Notes under the pieces: model-generated | Told to the model about the DNA's origin: nothing | Databases searched by the model: none | Seen by the model: the letters and a program-made list of their open reading frames with translations, nothing else | Source of the DNA: Nucisporomicrobium flavum | Lineage (GTDB): Bacteria > Actinomycetota > Actinomycetes > Mycobacteriales > Micromonosporaceae | NCBI RefSeq assembly: GCF_016464385.1 | Contig: NZ_JADMLH010000005.1 | Coordinates: 272,334-336,333, forward strand | Reading direction: 5' to 3' | DNA: 64,000 bases | Program-made: the position numbers and the translations under genes | Part shown: positions 34,923 to 43,244 of the stretch, piece by piece | How the letters are laid out: each line of letters starts with the position of its first letter | Position numbering within the stretch: position 1 is the stretch's first letter

Positions 34923-35518
34923 AGGAGAAGCTTCAGGAACTCGCAGAGAACATGCCGCGCCTTGCGCCCGAACATGCGCATGACCTCTGGGGACTTTATC
35001 GGGACGGCAACCGAGTGCGGCAAATTGTCGATATGCTGGTTGAGCCATTCACCGACGTGGGATTGACTGCCGTTGTTGGCGGCGAGGCGCGTGGCTTTCT
35101 GCTGGGGGGTATGGCGTCCTACGCGTTGGGCCTGCCGTTTATCCCCGTCCGCAAGGCAGGCGGTTACCTGCCTGGACCTAAAGTGTCGGAGGTATCGAGA
35201 CCTGACTGGGAGGGTAAAACTAATAGGTTCCAAATCCAGGACGGTGCTCTCTCGGAGCGGGATCGCATCTTGGTGCTAGACGACTGGTACACAACTGGAA
35301 GCCAAGGTTCCGCTATAAGGCGATTGGTTGAAAGAGCAGGGGCAACATTCGCGGGAGCCGCGGTGATCGTAGAAGAGGGCAATGACTGTTTCCCTGATCT
35401 GCTCGGCAGGTTTCATGCGCTTCTACGGTGGAGTACGCCGATCGAATGCTTCCAGGTAAGCCCATTCAATCTGTCGTTGCAGGAAGAGGATCGTATGGGT
35501 TTGTCAGTTGCCAGCTAG
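34919..35518 (+). CDS. Phosphoribosyltransferase family protein
   Basis: A 199-aa type I PRTase, starting at the ATG that overlaps the monooxygenase stop (ATGA). Residues around 'GLTAVVGGEARGFLLGGMASYALGLPFIPVRKAG' match the adenine-phosphoribosyltransferase core, and 'DRILVLDDWYTTGSQGSAIRRLVERAGA' is the PRPP loop (usual form VDDxxATGGT; Trp-Tyr replaces two residues). It would attach or remove a ribose 5-phosphate using PRPP. In this operon it could ribosylate the product or serve salvage or self-protection. Its 3' end overlaps the convergent XRE gene by 4 nt. Confidence 0.85.
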   Translation: MKEKLQELAENMPRLAPEHAHDLWGLYRDGNRVRQIVDMLVEPFTDVGLTAVVGGEARGFLLGGMASYALGLPFIPVRKAGGYLPGPKVSEVSRPDWEGKTNRFQIQDGALSERDRILVLDDWYTTGSQGSAIRRLVERAGATFAGAAVIVEEGNDCFPDLLGRFHALLRWSTPIECFQVSPFNLSLQEEDRMGLSVAS

Positions 35519-36441
35519 ACCCTCTCGGCCTTCTTCCATATGCTCGTGAACTGTTTTAGAGCGTTGTTTAGGTGCCTTTCGTCGAACAAAGCGTCCGCAA
35601 GGAGCTGAGCCGAAGGCGGAATCGAATATCCAATCCAGCCGTCGCCGTTCGTGTATGGCTGCACCTGCTCGAAGAAGGAGGGCTGCTCTTTCCGGAGGTC
35701 ATCCAGTGCAAGCCGATATACGCCAAACCCGGCAAATAGAGGCACGTCCGCTATGCGGAATTGGCAGTACGATGTAACCTTTTCGCCCGAAGTGTGTTCT
35801 GCAAGGAGTGTCCTGAACTTAGACACAAGCGGCTTCCAGTCAACTTCCATTAATCCGGGGAGAAGGAACTGGTAGCTGCGGCCGGCGGCTATGTTTCGAG
35901 CGACCACCGGAAAGAATCTGCCGGCTGTGTCCTTCGCGTCGGGTAAATCGATGACATCATACTGCAGGTTCATTGAAACTAGAAGGGTCTCCTCGCTGTA
36001 GCCCTCTAGCAACAAAGTCTCGTCGTCGTGGAGCATTCCGGCGGCGGTAAACTCGCTTGTCATCTGCAACGCAGATTCGACAGCGTCGTCGACTTGCTTT
36101 GCGAGCGCCCGCCCTACACGGGCCACGAGCGCAGAGTGCTGCTCCGTCTGGCTTTGAATGCGCGATAGCGATAGGTCGATGTATCGCGCCAGAGGGCCGT
36201 AGTCCAGCTCCGCCACGCCGCGTTTCTGATCTCCATAAACCATGTAGTCAAGTGAAACGTCGAAGAAGGCTGCAAGCTTGACTAGCGTCTCAAACTTAGG
36301 GTACGTGCGGCCCGAGAGGTACTGGGACAGAGCCCCTGCAGTGATGCCGACCTGGTCGCAAATTTCTTGTCTATTTCTCCTATAGCCTCCTTCGTCGATC
36401 AGGCGCACGAGCATGTCCTTCAGCTTTACTTCACGTGTCAT
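35515..36441 (-). CDS. XRE-family regulator with large C-terminal sensor domain
   Basis: A 308-aa protein. Residues about 10-75 are a helix-turn-helix of the Cro/CI type ('RQEICDQVGITAGALSQYLSGRTYPKFETLVKLAAFFDVSLDYMVYG'). The remaining 230 residues form a mixed domain with no recognised family ('FFPVVARNIAAGRSYQFLLPG', 'YCQFRIADVPLFAGFGVYRLALDDL') that could bind a ligand. It is convergent to the N-oxygenase operon, overlapping the last gene by 4 nt, and shares its lower G+C. It is a likely pathway-specific regulator sensing the product. Confidence 0.75.
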   Translation of the reverse strand: MTREVKLKDMLVRLIDEGGYRRNRQEICDQVGITAGALSQYLSGRTYPKFETLVKLAAFFDVSLDYMVYGDQKRGVAELDYGPLARYIDLSLSRIQSQTEQHSALVARVGRALAKQVDDAVESALQMTSEFTAAGMLHDDETLLLEGYSEETLLVSMNLQYDVIDLPDAKDTAGRFFPVVARNIAAGRSYQFLLPGLMEVDWKPLVSKFRTLLAEHTSGEKVTSYCQFRIADVPLFAGFGVYRLALDDLRKEQPSFFEQVQPYTNGDGWIGYSIPPSAQLLADALFDERHLNNALKQFTSIWKKAERV

Positions 36442-36695
36442 CTTGCGCTCTCGTGACTCGTAGTAGCACGTCTGGGGAGGCAGTGAGCCTCGGCCGCTAT
36501 AACCGCACTTAAATGATCTTTGAGTGTGGCTTCAGCGGTCGTTGCAGCGCCGATCGCGCTGGCTCATCATGGAATCACCAGGGTCGCGGCTTTACTCGCG
36601 AGGGGAAGGGAGGAGATGTGGCCCGACGGGACGACACCCCGTCGGGCCACGGCGCGAGACCTGGTTTTGGTGGCCATGCCTCGCTAGGAGGAAAC
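36442..36695. other. Intergenic region with a strong hairpin
   Basis: Divergent promoters for the XRE gene and the small membrane protein should be here. The only clear structure is the 13-bp stem at 36618-36650. Confidence 0.45.
36618..36650 (+). promoter_or_regulatory. Leader hairpin before the small membrane protein
   Basis: GTGGCCCGACGGG (36618-36630) pairs perfectly with 36638-36650 around a 7-nt loop, 46 nt upstream of the GTG start. It lacks a T-tract. It may be an attenuator or leader structure. Confidence 0.5.
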
Positions 36696-36923
36696 GTGTC
36701 CTCATGTAAGAACGATACCGGATCGGCGCCCACGCGCCGAGAGCCGGCAGTGCCTGCACGCCAAGCTCGGAAGTTCGGGCTTTGCGAGTTCGCCTTGTTG
36801 CTGAGCGCGGCTTTCGATGTCGTAGGCGTGCTCAAGGGCTACGACGGCGGATGGGCATTGTTAGCAGCAGCGTCGCTTGCGCTCAAGATCGCTGCAGACT
36901 TGGCTAAGTCGGTCAAGTTGTAA
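36696..36923 (+). CDS. Small membrane protein
   Basis: A 75-aa protein. The GTG at 36696 follows a perfect AGGAGG, which decides this start against longer open frames. A polar N-terminus with two prolines leads into two hydrophobic helices, 'FALLLSAAFDVVGVLKG' and 'WALLAAASLALKIAADLAKS'. No family is recognised. It stands alone, preceded by a strong hairpin. Confidence 0.55.
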   Translation: MSSCKNDTGSAPTRREPAVPARQARKFGLCEFALLLSAAFDVVGVLKGYDGGWALLAAASLALKIAADLAKSVKL

Positions 36924-37140
36924 CGTCAAGGACGGCGGTGCGGCGACGGAAGTTTGGTACCTCGACGCACCGCCGTTACTAGGTCTCCTAGGAGCATTCG
37001 AGGCACGCTCGGCGGACGACGCGCCTAGATCTGCGAGTGACCTGCGCGCCAATCGCGCAGGTCGTCGCGTCTGGCAGCAGCACCTTCGTCGATGTCGTGT
37101 GCTGCTACATTCGCCTCGGACCTACGGGAGGAGCCTGGTC

Positions 37141-37506
37141 GTGCCACACAGCGGCGAGGAGTTCGGGTCCGACCTTGTCGATCTCTACGATGCGGGTCGG
37201 TACAAGTTGAAGGCGGTCGCGGATCAGTTCCGCACGGCCGGCGGGGAGTTGTTCCGCACCGACGGGACCGGGATCCTGGCTCGCCATCCGGCACTCGGCG
37301 GAACGTACGGGCCGGCCAAGGCGTCGTGGGAAGATCTGCGCGACGCGGTCGTAGATGTCATCTTCAAGACCGCGGCGAACATGGACGACACCGGGCTCGC
37401 GCTGATGATGGCCGCCGACGAGTACGCCAAGACCGACGAGGTCGCTCGCAAGAAGTACGAGGACCTCAAGGGCGCGTTGGACCAGTCGCACGGGGTGCCG
37501 TCGTGA
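37141..37506 (+). CDS. Type VII secretion-associated hypothetical protein
   Basis: A 121-aa helical protein. The GTG at 37141 follows GGGAGGAG. The sequence 'LVDLYDAGRYKLKAVADQFRTAGGELF' and 'AKASWEDLRDAVVDVIFKTAANMDDTGLALMMAADEYAKTDEVARKKYEDL' has the size and paired-helix character of ESX/WXG100-related proteins, with Trp in the turn region. It overlaps the next gene (GTGA). It is probably secreted or a partner of the following protein; this is inference from fold and context. Confidence 0.6.
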   Translation: MPHSGEEFGSDLVDLYDAGRYKLKAVADQFRTAGGELFRTDGTGILARHPALGGTYGPAKASWEDLRDAVVDVIFKTAANMDDTGLALMMAADEYAKTDEVARKKYEDLKGALDQSHGVPS

Positions 37507-38450
37507 GTTACGAGCAACTCGCGCAGCACGCCGCGAAGCTCGAGCAGTCCGCGGTGATCATGGACATGCGGCAGCGCGGGTTCACCTACCACAACGGCCG
37601 GTTCAGCGACGCCAGCATGGACGACAAGACGGTGCAGGGCGCGGTGGACGCAACGGTGGCCCGGTTCTCCGGGGTGGCCGACCTGTTCACGCCGTTCCTC
37701 GGCATGCCCGACCCGGACGCCTTCACGCCGTTGCGTGACACCTTGGCGCGCGTCGCGAGCACGTTGAACAGCGGGCAGGGCGAGCTGCCGTACAACTCGG
37801 CCAGCGTGCTCACCAACCCCGAGCTCGGCAAGATCGACGACGTCAAAGGCTTGGTCAAAGACTGGTACGGCGGGGCCGCGCTCAACTTCAAGGACAACTT
37901 CCTGTCGAAGTGGTACCCGATCACCTCGAACCAGTTCGCGCTGGTGATCGCGCTCAAGGGCGGGATCGAGGCCGAGGCGGCGCTGTGGCGCGAGGCGCGC
38001 AAGAACGTCGACGACCTCGCTCACAAGGCGCAGGCGTCGCTGGACGCGATGCTCGACTGCAACCCGAAGAACGTGGCGCTGCTGCTGACCGTCGCCGGCT
38101 CGATTTTCGCGATCGGGGCCTCGGTGGCCAGCGGCGGGCTGGCGATCGGCCTGACCATCGTCGGGGAGGCTGCGTCGTCGTCCGCCGCGATACCGATGAA
38201 GGACCCGGAGAAGGTCGAGTTCGGCGGCAAGAATGTCGCCGAGATCGTCAGTGGCATCCAGAACGGGCTCAACAAGCTGGCCCAGCAGATCGTCGACGCC
38301 GAGAACGTGGTGCGCGACGCGATGAACAACGCGCTCAGCGTGCTGCACCAAAACCCGGACCGGATCATCGCGCCGCGCCCGCAGCTAGCAGACGCCACAC
38401 CGGCGACCGTACGCGACAGCACGGTCGGTCTCGGCACGGCGGAGGGCTGA
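37503..38450 (+). CDS. Large ESX-like helical protein with membrane segment
   Basis: A 315-aa protein from the GTG at 37503, overlapping the previous stop. The first 170 residues are helical. 'VKGLVKDWYGGAALNFKDNF' resembles the WXG turn of type VII substrates. A hydrophobic stretch 'NVALLLTVAGSIFAIGASVASGGLAIGLTIVGEA' (about residues 195-230) could span the membrane or form a pore-like hairpin. The C-terminus is again helical ('LNKLAQQIVDAENVVRDAMNNALSVLH'). Proteins of this build occur with WXG100 partners in actinobacteria and may be toxins or channel components. Confidence 0.55.
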   Translation: MSYEQLAQHAAKLEQSAVIMDMRQRGFTYHNGRFSDASMDDKTVQGAVDATVARFSGVADLFTPFLGMPDPDAFTPLRDTLARVASTLNSGQGELPYNSASVLTNPELGKIDDVKGLVKDWYGGAALNFKDNFLSKWYPITSNQFALVIALKGGIEAEAALWREARKNVDDLAHKAQASLDAMLDCNPKNVALLLTVAGSIFAIGASVASGGLAIGLTIVGEAASSSAAIPMKDPEKVEFGGKNVAEIVSGIQNGLNKLAQQIVDAENVVRDAMNNALSVLHQNPDRIIAPRPQLADATPATVRDSTVGLGTAEG

Positions 38451-38454
38451 GCGG

Positions 38455-38967
38455 ATGGGGGAACTGGCCGACCGGGTCGACAGCATGCGCGTCAGCGTGT
38501 CCACCCCCGACGGCGGCCTCACCGCCGAGCTGCGCGACCGCGACCAGTTGTCGTTGACCTTCCGCGACGGTCTCTACCAGCTGCTCGACGACGCCGACCT
38601 GGGGCGGCGCCTCGCCGTGCTGGCCCAGCTGCTGTGGGTGGCACGCACCCGCGAATACTGGCGCATCTACGGCGACGTGACCGGCGACTACTCGACCGGC
38701 GAGGACAAGCCGATCAGCGAACGCGACATCGCCTGGAAGACCGAACGCGACAACCTCGAGGTGACCGGCTCGTCGGCCGACGGGCGAGTCACCGTACGCT
38801 GCGTCGGGATGCGCCAGTGGCAGGTCACCGTGCGACCGGGAACCGTACGCGCGCTCGACGAGCACCAGTTCTCGATCGCCGCAGGCGAGGCAGCCGGCGC
38901 GCTGATCCGCGACCAGTTCGCCGCGCTGGCCGCGTTGTCGAACAAGTACTACGGCGAGGATCGGTAG
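38455..38967 (+). CDS. Hypothetical protein of the type VII-like operon
   Basis: A 170-aa cytoplasmic protein, 4 nt after the previous gene. It begins 'MGELADRVDSMRVSVSTPDGGLTAELRDRDQLSLTFRDGLYQLLDDADLGRRL', similar in style to the YbaB/ESX-associated helper proteins of Micromonosporaceae, and has a beta-rich middle ('VTVRCVGMRQWQVTVRPGTVR'). No catalytic motif is seen. Its tight spacing indicates an operon with the two genes before it and the lipoprotein after it. Confidence 0.55.
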   Translation: MGELADRVDSMRVSVSTPDGGLTAELRDRDQLSLTFRDGLYQLLDDADLGRRLAVLAQLLWVARTREYWRIYGDVTGDYSTGEDKPISERDIAWKTERDNLEVTGSSADGRVTVRCVGMRQWQVTVRPGTVRALDEHQFSIAAGEAAGALIRDQFAALAALSNKYYGEDR

Positions 38968-38970
38968 GCA

Positions 38971-39816
38971 GTGGCAATGACTGTGCGGCGTACCCCTCTC
39001 GGGGCTGTGCTCGGCGTGCTCGTGCTGGCGGCCGTAGCGTTCGCCGGCTGCGACTCCGACGGCGAGCCGGACACGCAGGCCTGCCGCCTGGTCGCCCCAA
39101 CGCCCTCTGCCGGGCCGGCGGACAGCTCCGCCGTCAAGGTCACCGAGCAGGGCTACACGACGGTGGCCCCAGATTTCCCCCGCAACTCCACCGACGCGCC
39201 GCGGGTCAGCATCGGCGCGGTGCTGCAGAACACGAGCGATCAAGTCGCGTACCGCACGCGGGTCGTGTTCGACGCCCTCGACGCCTCGGGCACGTCGGTC
39301 ATCTCCGGCCCGCAGGCGACGTACAAGATGATCGAAGTGCCCATCCTGCTGCCCGGCGCCACGATTGCCGTCGGCGACACCCTCGTCGCCGACGAGAAGT
39401 CGACCGTCGCGAAGGTCTCGGTCACCCCGGCCGTGACCGCCTGGCTCCCACCCGGCGACGCGAACAACGGCCTAGCCCGGATCAGCGCGACCCCGGCCGC
39501 CAACCCGGGCACCCGGGCAGCAAACGGTTCGGCCACCGTGGCGTTCACCATCGAAAGCGGCAACTGCACCGACCTGCTGTCGCGCGGCATCACCTTCGCG
39601 TGGCGCGACGCCGCGGGCAAGCTCGTCGGCGGCAACACCGACGCGCAGACCAAACAATCCGCCTGCCAGACCGGCGGGGCTAACCAGCCGATCACCGCCA
39701 TGTCGCAGCCCAACACCGTGCCGGTGACCGCCGACCTCGCCAAGACCGACATCACCGCACTCTGCGATGTGGCTCCGGGCGCGGGCGCTGTGAGCTCCGG
39801 ACAACCGATCAACTGA
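38971..39816 (+). CDS. Secreted lipoprotein of the type VII-like operon
   Basis: A 281-aa protein. The N-terminal 'LGAVLGVLVLAAVAFAGC' is a lipoprotein signal peptide with the lipobox 'AFAGC'. The mature part is Thr/Ser-rich and beta-like, with repeated segments such as 'VSIGAVLQNTSDQVAYRTRVVFDALD' and 'TFAWRDAAGKLVGGNTDAQ', resembling immunoglobulin-like or DUF4352-type domains. It should be anchored outside the membrane. It follows the previous gene by 3 nt. Confidence 0.68.
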   Translation: MAMTVRRTPLGAVLGVLVLAAVAFAGCDSDGEPDTQACRLVAPTPSAGPADSSAVKVTEQGYTTVAPDFPRNSTDAPRVSIGAVLQNTSDQVAYRTRVVFDALDASGTSVISGPQATYKMIEVPILLPGATIAVGDTLVADEKSTVAKVSVTPAVTAWLPPGDANNGLARISATPAANPGTRAANGSATVAFTIESGNCTDLLSRGITFAWRDAAGKLVGGNTDAQTKQSACQTGGANQPITAMSQPNTVPVTADLAKTDITALCDVAPGAGAVSSGQPIN

Positions 39817-40299
39817 GCTGCTGGTGCCGGCACGACGGCCGTCGGCTTCAAGATCTGTCGTCGACGGTGACGCTCGGTGCGTTGAGCGCGCCGGACCATC
39901 TGGGTTTGCTGTTGTCGTCGCGCTACTCATCGCCCAGCCTATGTGCTCGAACGGCTGCCGCGCTTCCGCCAGCACAAGGGCTGCCGTCGCAGCGCGGCCG
40001 GCGAACTGCACGACCACGCCCGGCCGCTACGCGACCGGGCGATCCTGCACACCTTGCTCGGCACCGGCCTGCGCCGCGAGGAACTGGTCAACCTCGACTT
40101 GGCAGGAGTCCGCGAGCAAGGCCGAATGAGGGATCGGCTCGTCGCTTTCTAAGCCTGCTTCTGCTACGCCGGGCGACGCCCAGAAGAGGCAGTCAGTCTC
40201 ACCCCGTCGCAATGTCGTCCTGCCGACGGCCTGGAGGGTGGCTGAGCAGGGATTACTGCTACTGACATGTTTAGGTGCCGGTGACATGTTTACTGACAT
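39817..40299. other. Junction region with mobile-element debris
   Basis: No intact gene is seen. It contains a tyrosine recombinase fragment (39943-40152) and, at its right edge, repeated GACAT motifs resembling an insertion-sequence end. It separates the type VII-like operon from the truncated cpaF gene. Confidence 0.5.
39943..40152 (+). pseudogene. Tyrosine recombinase fragment
   Basis: A short piece reads 'LRDRAILHTLLGTGLRREELVNLDLAGV', the box I region of tyrosine recombinases including the catalytic Arg ('GLRREEL'). It lacks both the N-terminal DNA-binding domain and the C-terminal HxxR/Tyr motifs and stops shortly after. It lies about 150 bp from the truncated end of cpaF. Confidence 0.6.
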
Positions 40300-40330
40300 C
40301 TAGATGGCTCTACTGACATAAATCTTGGCG
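40262..40330. repeat. GACAT-rich insertion-sequence end remnant
   Basis: Within about 70 bp the motif TACTGACAT or close variants occurs four times (e.g. CTACTGACATGTTTAGG, GGTGACATGTTTACTGACAT, CTACTGACATAAA). Clustered short repeats of this type are seen at the ends of IS481-like elements. No transposase is present. It sits exactly where the cpaF reading frame loses homology. Confidence 0.45.
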
Positions 40331-41211
40331 AGCCACACCCCCTCGTGGCCGGTGTTGAGGGCACCGAGCAGGTCGACGATCTCGGCGCCCCGGCACTCCC
40401 CGACGACCAGGCGGTCCGGTCGCATGCGCAGGGCCTGGCGGACGAGCTCGGTGAGGCTCACGGCACCCGCACCCTCGACGTTGGAGGTGCGCGCCTGCAG
40501 CGTGACGACGTGCGGGTGCAGCGGCCGCAGCTCGGCGGCGTCCTCGACCAGCACGATGCGTTCGGTCGGCGGTACGAGACCGAGCAGCGTCGCCAGCAAC
40601 GTGGTCTTGCCGGTGCCCGTGCCGCCGGTGACGAGGTAGGCCAGCCGGGCCTCCACCACCGCGACGAGGACCGCGGCGAGCGCGGGCGGCACTGTGCCGT
40701 GCCGCACGAGGTCGGCCAGGCTGAACGGGCGCTGACGGAACGTGCGCAGCGACAGATAGGGCCCGGTCGTGGCGACCGGCGGGAGGACGGCGTGCAGGCG
40801 GGTGCCGTCGGGCAGGCGTGCGTCCGCATACGGCAGGCCGTCGTCGAGCCGGCGGCCGCACGCAGCGGCCAGGCGCTGGGCGAGGCGGCGTACGTCGTCC
40901 GGGCCGCCGACGTCCACGGCGGCCCGGTGCAGGCCCTCGCCCCGGTCCACCCACACGTGCACGCCGTTGACCAGCACGTCGGTCACCGCCGGATCGGTGA
41001 GGAGCGGGGCCAGCGGGCCGGCCCCGACGAGGTGGTCGCGCACCCGGCCGGCGAGGCGCTGGACGGTCGGGTCGCCGAGCACGGCCGCGTCGGCCTCCCG
41101 GCGTACGGCGGTGACCAGGGTGGCCTGCGTCGCGTCGAGCCGCTCCTCGGCGATGTGCCGCCGGACCCGCTCGGCGAGCGTCGGGGACGCGGGGGTGGGC
41201 CGGCCGGTCAT
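40300..41211 (-). pseudogene. CpaF/TadA secretion ATPase, 3'-truncated
   Basis: A 303-aa remnant of the Tad pilus/secretion ATPase. The ATG at 41211 overlaps the ssd stop (ATGA). It has 'ADARLPDGTRLHAVLPPV', Walker A 'VTGGTGTGKTTLLATLLG', the Asp box 'IVLVEDAAELRPLHPHVVTLQAR' and Walker B-like 'MRPDRLVVGECRGAEIVDLLGALNTGHEG'. Family members continue 'GCGTLHANTA...' for another 60-100 residues; here the frame turns into unrelated 'VWLAKIYVSRAI' and stops. The catalytic His box is lost, so it is probably inactive. The expected tadB/tadC genes do not follow. Confidence 0.8.
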
Positions 41212-42308
41212 GCCGCTTCCGCCGTCGCCGCGTCGGTGCGGTCCTTGAGCAGCCGCCGGCACAGCTCGGCCAGCGGTCCGCGCCCCTCGGCCGTGGGCGC
41301 GTGTCCCCGCTCGAGCCCGTGGCAGAGCGCCTGCTCGGGCCGGAGTGAGCCGGCCAGCGGCAGGCCGAGCGAGCGGGCCACCTCGCGCGCCTTGAGCCTC
41401 CCCGGCGACGGGCCGCGCACCACGACCGACAGATGTTGGCAGTGCAGCCGGGCGGCCGTAGCCACGCGGGCTGCCGCGGCCGTGGCGCGCAGCTCGGCAG
41501 GGACGATGAGATAAGCCCGGTCGGCGGCCTCGAGGGCGGTCACCGCGGCGCCGTCGAGGTGCCGGGGCAGATCGACCACGGTGAGGTCACGCCGGTCCCG
41601 GGCGACCTCCATGGTGATCGCCATGGCCTCCGGCGGCACCGGCTGGGCGGCGGCGCGACCGTACGACAGCAGCACCAGGTCACCGCGGCGCGGCAGGGCC
41701 CGGAGCAGAGCCGACGGGTCGACCTGATCGCCGGCCTCCGCGATCGCCGCCCAGCGCAGGCCGTCGACGTCCTCCCAGCCGAGCACGAGATCGAGCCCGC
41801 CGCCCAGCGGGTCGGCGTCGAGCAGCAGGGTGCGCTGCCCCTCGCGGACGGCGGTGACCGCCAGCCCGGCCGCCAGGGTGCTCGCGCCGGCGCCGCCCCG
41901 GCCGCCGAGCACGGCCAGGACGCGGCCGGCCGACGGCGGGCCGGGAGGCTGCCCGAACAGGTCGGCCAGCCAGGGCTCGGCGGTCGGCAGGACAGCCACG
42001 TGCTGCGCGCCGATCGAGCGGGCGACGTCCCAGGCGGTGGGGGCGATGGGCTCGTGGCTCACGACGACGACCCGCTCGTGGCGGGGCAGCCGGGCGCGCC
42101 GGCACGCCGCGGCCTGGTCCGCGCCGATCAGGACCAGCGGCGCCTGCGGGTATCGGCTGCGGGCCGCGGCGGGGTCCGCAGCCACGTCGACCTCGGTGCC
42201 GCTCACGGCGGCGAGCCGCAGCAGGTCGTCGAGCAGGACCGGGTCGGCGGTGACGACGAGCGGCAGGGCCGGGGACGGTCCGGGTGGGGCGGGGGTACGG
42301 GCGGGCAT
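41208..42308 (-). CDS. ssd: Septum-site-determining protein Ssd (CpaE-like)
   Basis: A 366-aa MinD/ParA-like protein of the Ssd/CpaE group. A receiver-like N-terminal part is followed by a deviant Walker A 'VLGGRGGAGASTLAAGLAV', then 'TLLLDADPLGGGLDLVLGWE' and 'DLTVVDLPRHLDG'. In mycobacteria Ssd affects septation; in Tad systems CpaE localises the secretion apparatus. It is translationally coupled to the following cpaF remnant. The ATG at 42308 (GCGATGCCC context) fits better than the GTG/ATG upstream at 42320. Confidence 0.85.
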   Translation of the reverse strand: MPARTPAPPGPSPALPLVVTADPVLLDDLLRLAAVSGTEVDVAADPAAARSRYPQAPLVLIGADQAAACRRARLPRHERVVVVSHEPIAPTAWDVARSIGAQHVAVLPTAEPWLADLFGQPPGPPSAGRVLAVLGGRGGAGASTLAAGLAVTAVREGQRTLLLDADPLGGGLDLVLGWEDVDGLRWAAIAEAGDQVDPSALLRALPRRGDLVLLSYGRAAAQPVPPEAMAITMEVARDRRDLTVVDLPRHLDGAAVTALEAADRAYLIVPAELRATAAAARVATAARLHCQHLSVVVRGPSPGRLKAREVARSLGLPLAGSLRPEQALCHGLERGHAPTAEGRGPLAELCRRLLKDRTDAATAEAA

Positions 42309-42394
42309 CGCGTGCTCCAACGGTCACGGCGGACGGAACGGGGTCATCACCGTGGCGGTCGGCGGCAGGCCCGCTCAACCGGGGACGGACAGCC

Positions 42395-42421
42395 TGTGGA
42401 TAACTTGTGGACCTGTGGAAA
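42395..42421. promoter_or_regulatory. Cluster of DnaA-box-like 9-mers
   Basis: Three related 9-mers lie within 27 bp: TGTGGATAA (42395-42403; its complement is the consensus TTATCCACA), TTGTGGACC and CTGTGGAAA. They sit in the promoter region between ssd and the divergent STAS gene. Confidence 0.5.
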
Positions 42422-42508
42422 ACCCGTGGTCGACGGGCGGATCTGCTACGACGAGTGGGCACGCCAGGGGTTGGGTATGTTGGTGCCGACCCGACCGATG
42501 GAGTTGGC

Positions 42509-42862
42509 ATGCAGAACGCGATCCGGAGCGTGCTCGGCGAGGACGGCACCGCCCTGGTGACCGTCCAGGGTGAGATCGACTTCTCCAGCGCCGACGAGGT
42601 CGCTCAGGGGATCCGCGACGCCGTGTCCCACGGGTCGCCGGCCGAGGTCCGCATCGATCTCACCGACGCCTCCTTCATCGACTCGACGGGGCTCGGCGCG
42701 CTGATCGAGGGCTACCGTGCGGCCACCGAGGCCCGGACCCGGTTCGTGGTGACGAACCCCAGCCCCAGCTTCCGGCGGGTGCTCTCGGTGACGGGCCTGT
42801 GCGAGCTGTTCGGCATGGAGGACGGGCAGTCCGCCGATCTGAGCCAGGCGACGGGAACCTGA
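42509..42862 (+). CDS. STAS-domain anti-sigma factor antagonist
   Basis: A 117-aa protein. The ATG at 42509 follows GGAG and begins the STAS fold: 'ALVTVQGEIDFSSADEVAQGI', then 'VRIDLTDASFIDSTGLGALIEGYRAA' with the phosphorylatable Ser in the 'DSTGL' motif, then 'FVVTNPSPSFRRVLSVTGLCELFGM'. It would bind an anti-sigma kinase to release a sigma factor. It is divergent from ssd. The partner kinase is not in the window. Confidence 0.88.
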   Translation: MQNAIRSVLGEDGTALVTVQGEIDFSSADEVAQGIRDAVSHGSPAEVRIDLTDASFIDSTGLGALIEGYRAATEARTRFVVTNPSPSFRRVLSVTGLCELFGMEDGQSADLSQATGT

Positions 42863-42959
42863 CCGCAGGGCGGGACCCGTGGGGCTGGACCACAACTCCC
42901 GCCCGGATGGTCGCTTCGCGTGTGCGTCGTCGGCCTGGCTGTGGCCGTACCTGAAAAGG

Positions 42960-43050
42960 GAACGACCCCCGTCGGGGGTGACGGGGGCCGTCCGAGGATT
43001 CGGCTCCGGGGGGGTCGAGCCGAATCGGCTCGGTGATCGCGGGGGGCGCA
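42960..43050 (+). terminator. Hairpins after the STAS gene
   Basis: CCCCCGTCGGGGG-type pairing at about 42966-42990 and a 9-bp perfect stem ATTCGGCTC/GAGCCGAAT (about 43000-43026) lie downstream of the STAS stop. They are plausible terminators. Confidence 0.5.
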
Positions 43051-43094
43051 ACCACCGAGAGCCTTCGGGGGTGGAACGCGACCGTCAGCTACAG

Positions 43095-43142
43095 CGTCAC
43101 TCAGCTACAACATCACTCAGTAACAAAATCACTCAGTAACAA
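43095..43142. repeat. 16-bp tandem repeat, three copies
   Basis: Units CGTCACTCAGCTACAA, CATCACTCAGTAACAA and AATCACTCAGTAACAA follow one another between the STAS and HAD genes. They are A+T-rich relative to the surroundings and lie about 90 bp upstream of the HAD promoter. Confidence 0.8.
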
Positions 43143-43230
43143 CATGAATCCCAGTCGCAACACAAGCATGCCTCAGCAGCGGCTCACCGTCGAGTACCCA
43201 CCGTCACCGGAAATCGGTGCGTCTTGCGGC

Positions 43231-43236
43231 TACACT
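43231..43236 (+). promoter_or_regulatory. -10 box of a probable leaderless promoter
   Basis: TACACT lies 8 nt before the GTG start of the HAD gene, the spacing expected when transcription begins at the start codon. No ribosome binding site is present. Confidence 0.5.
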
Positions 43237-43244
43237 TTCGGCCC

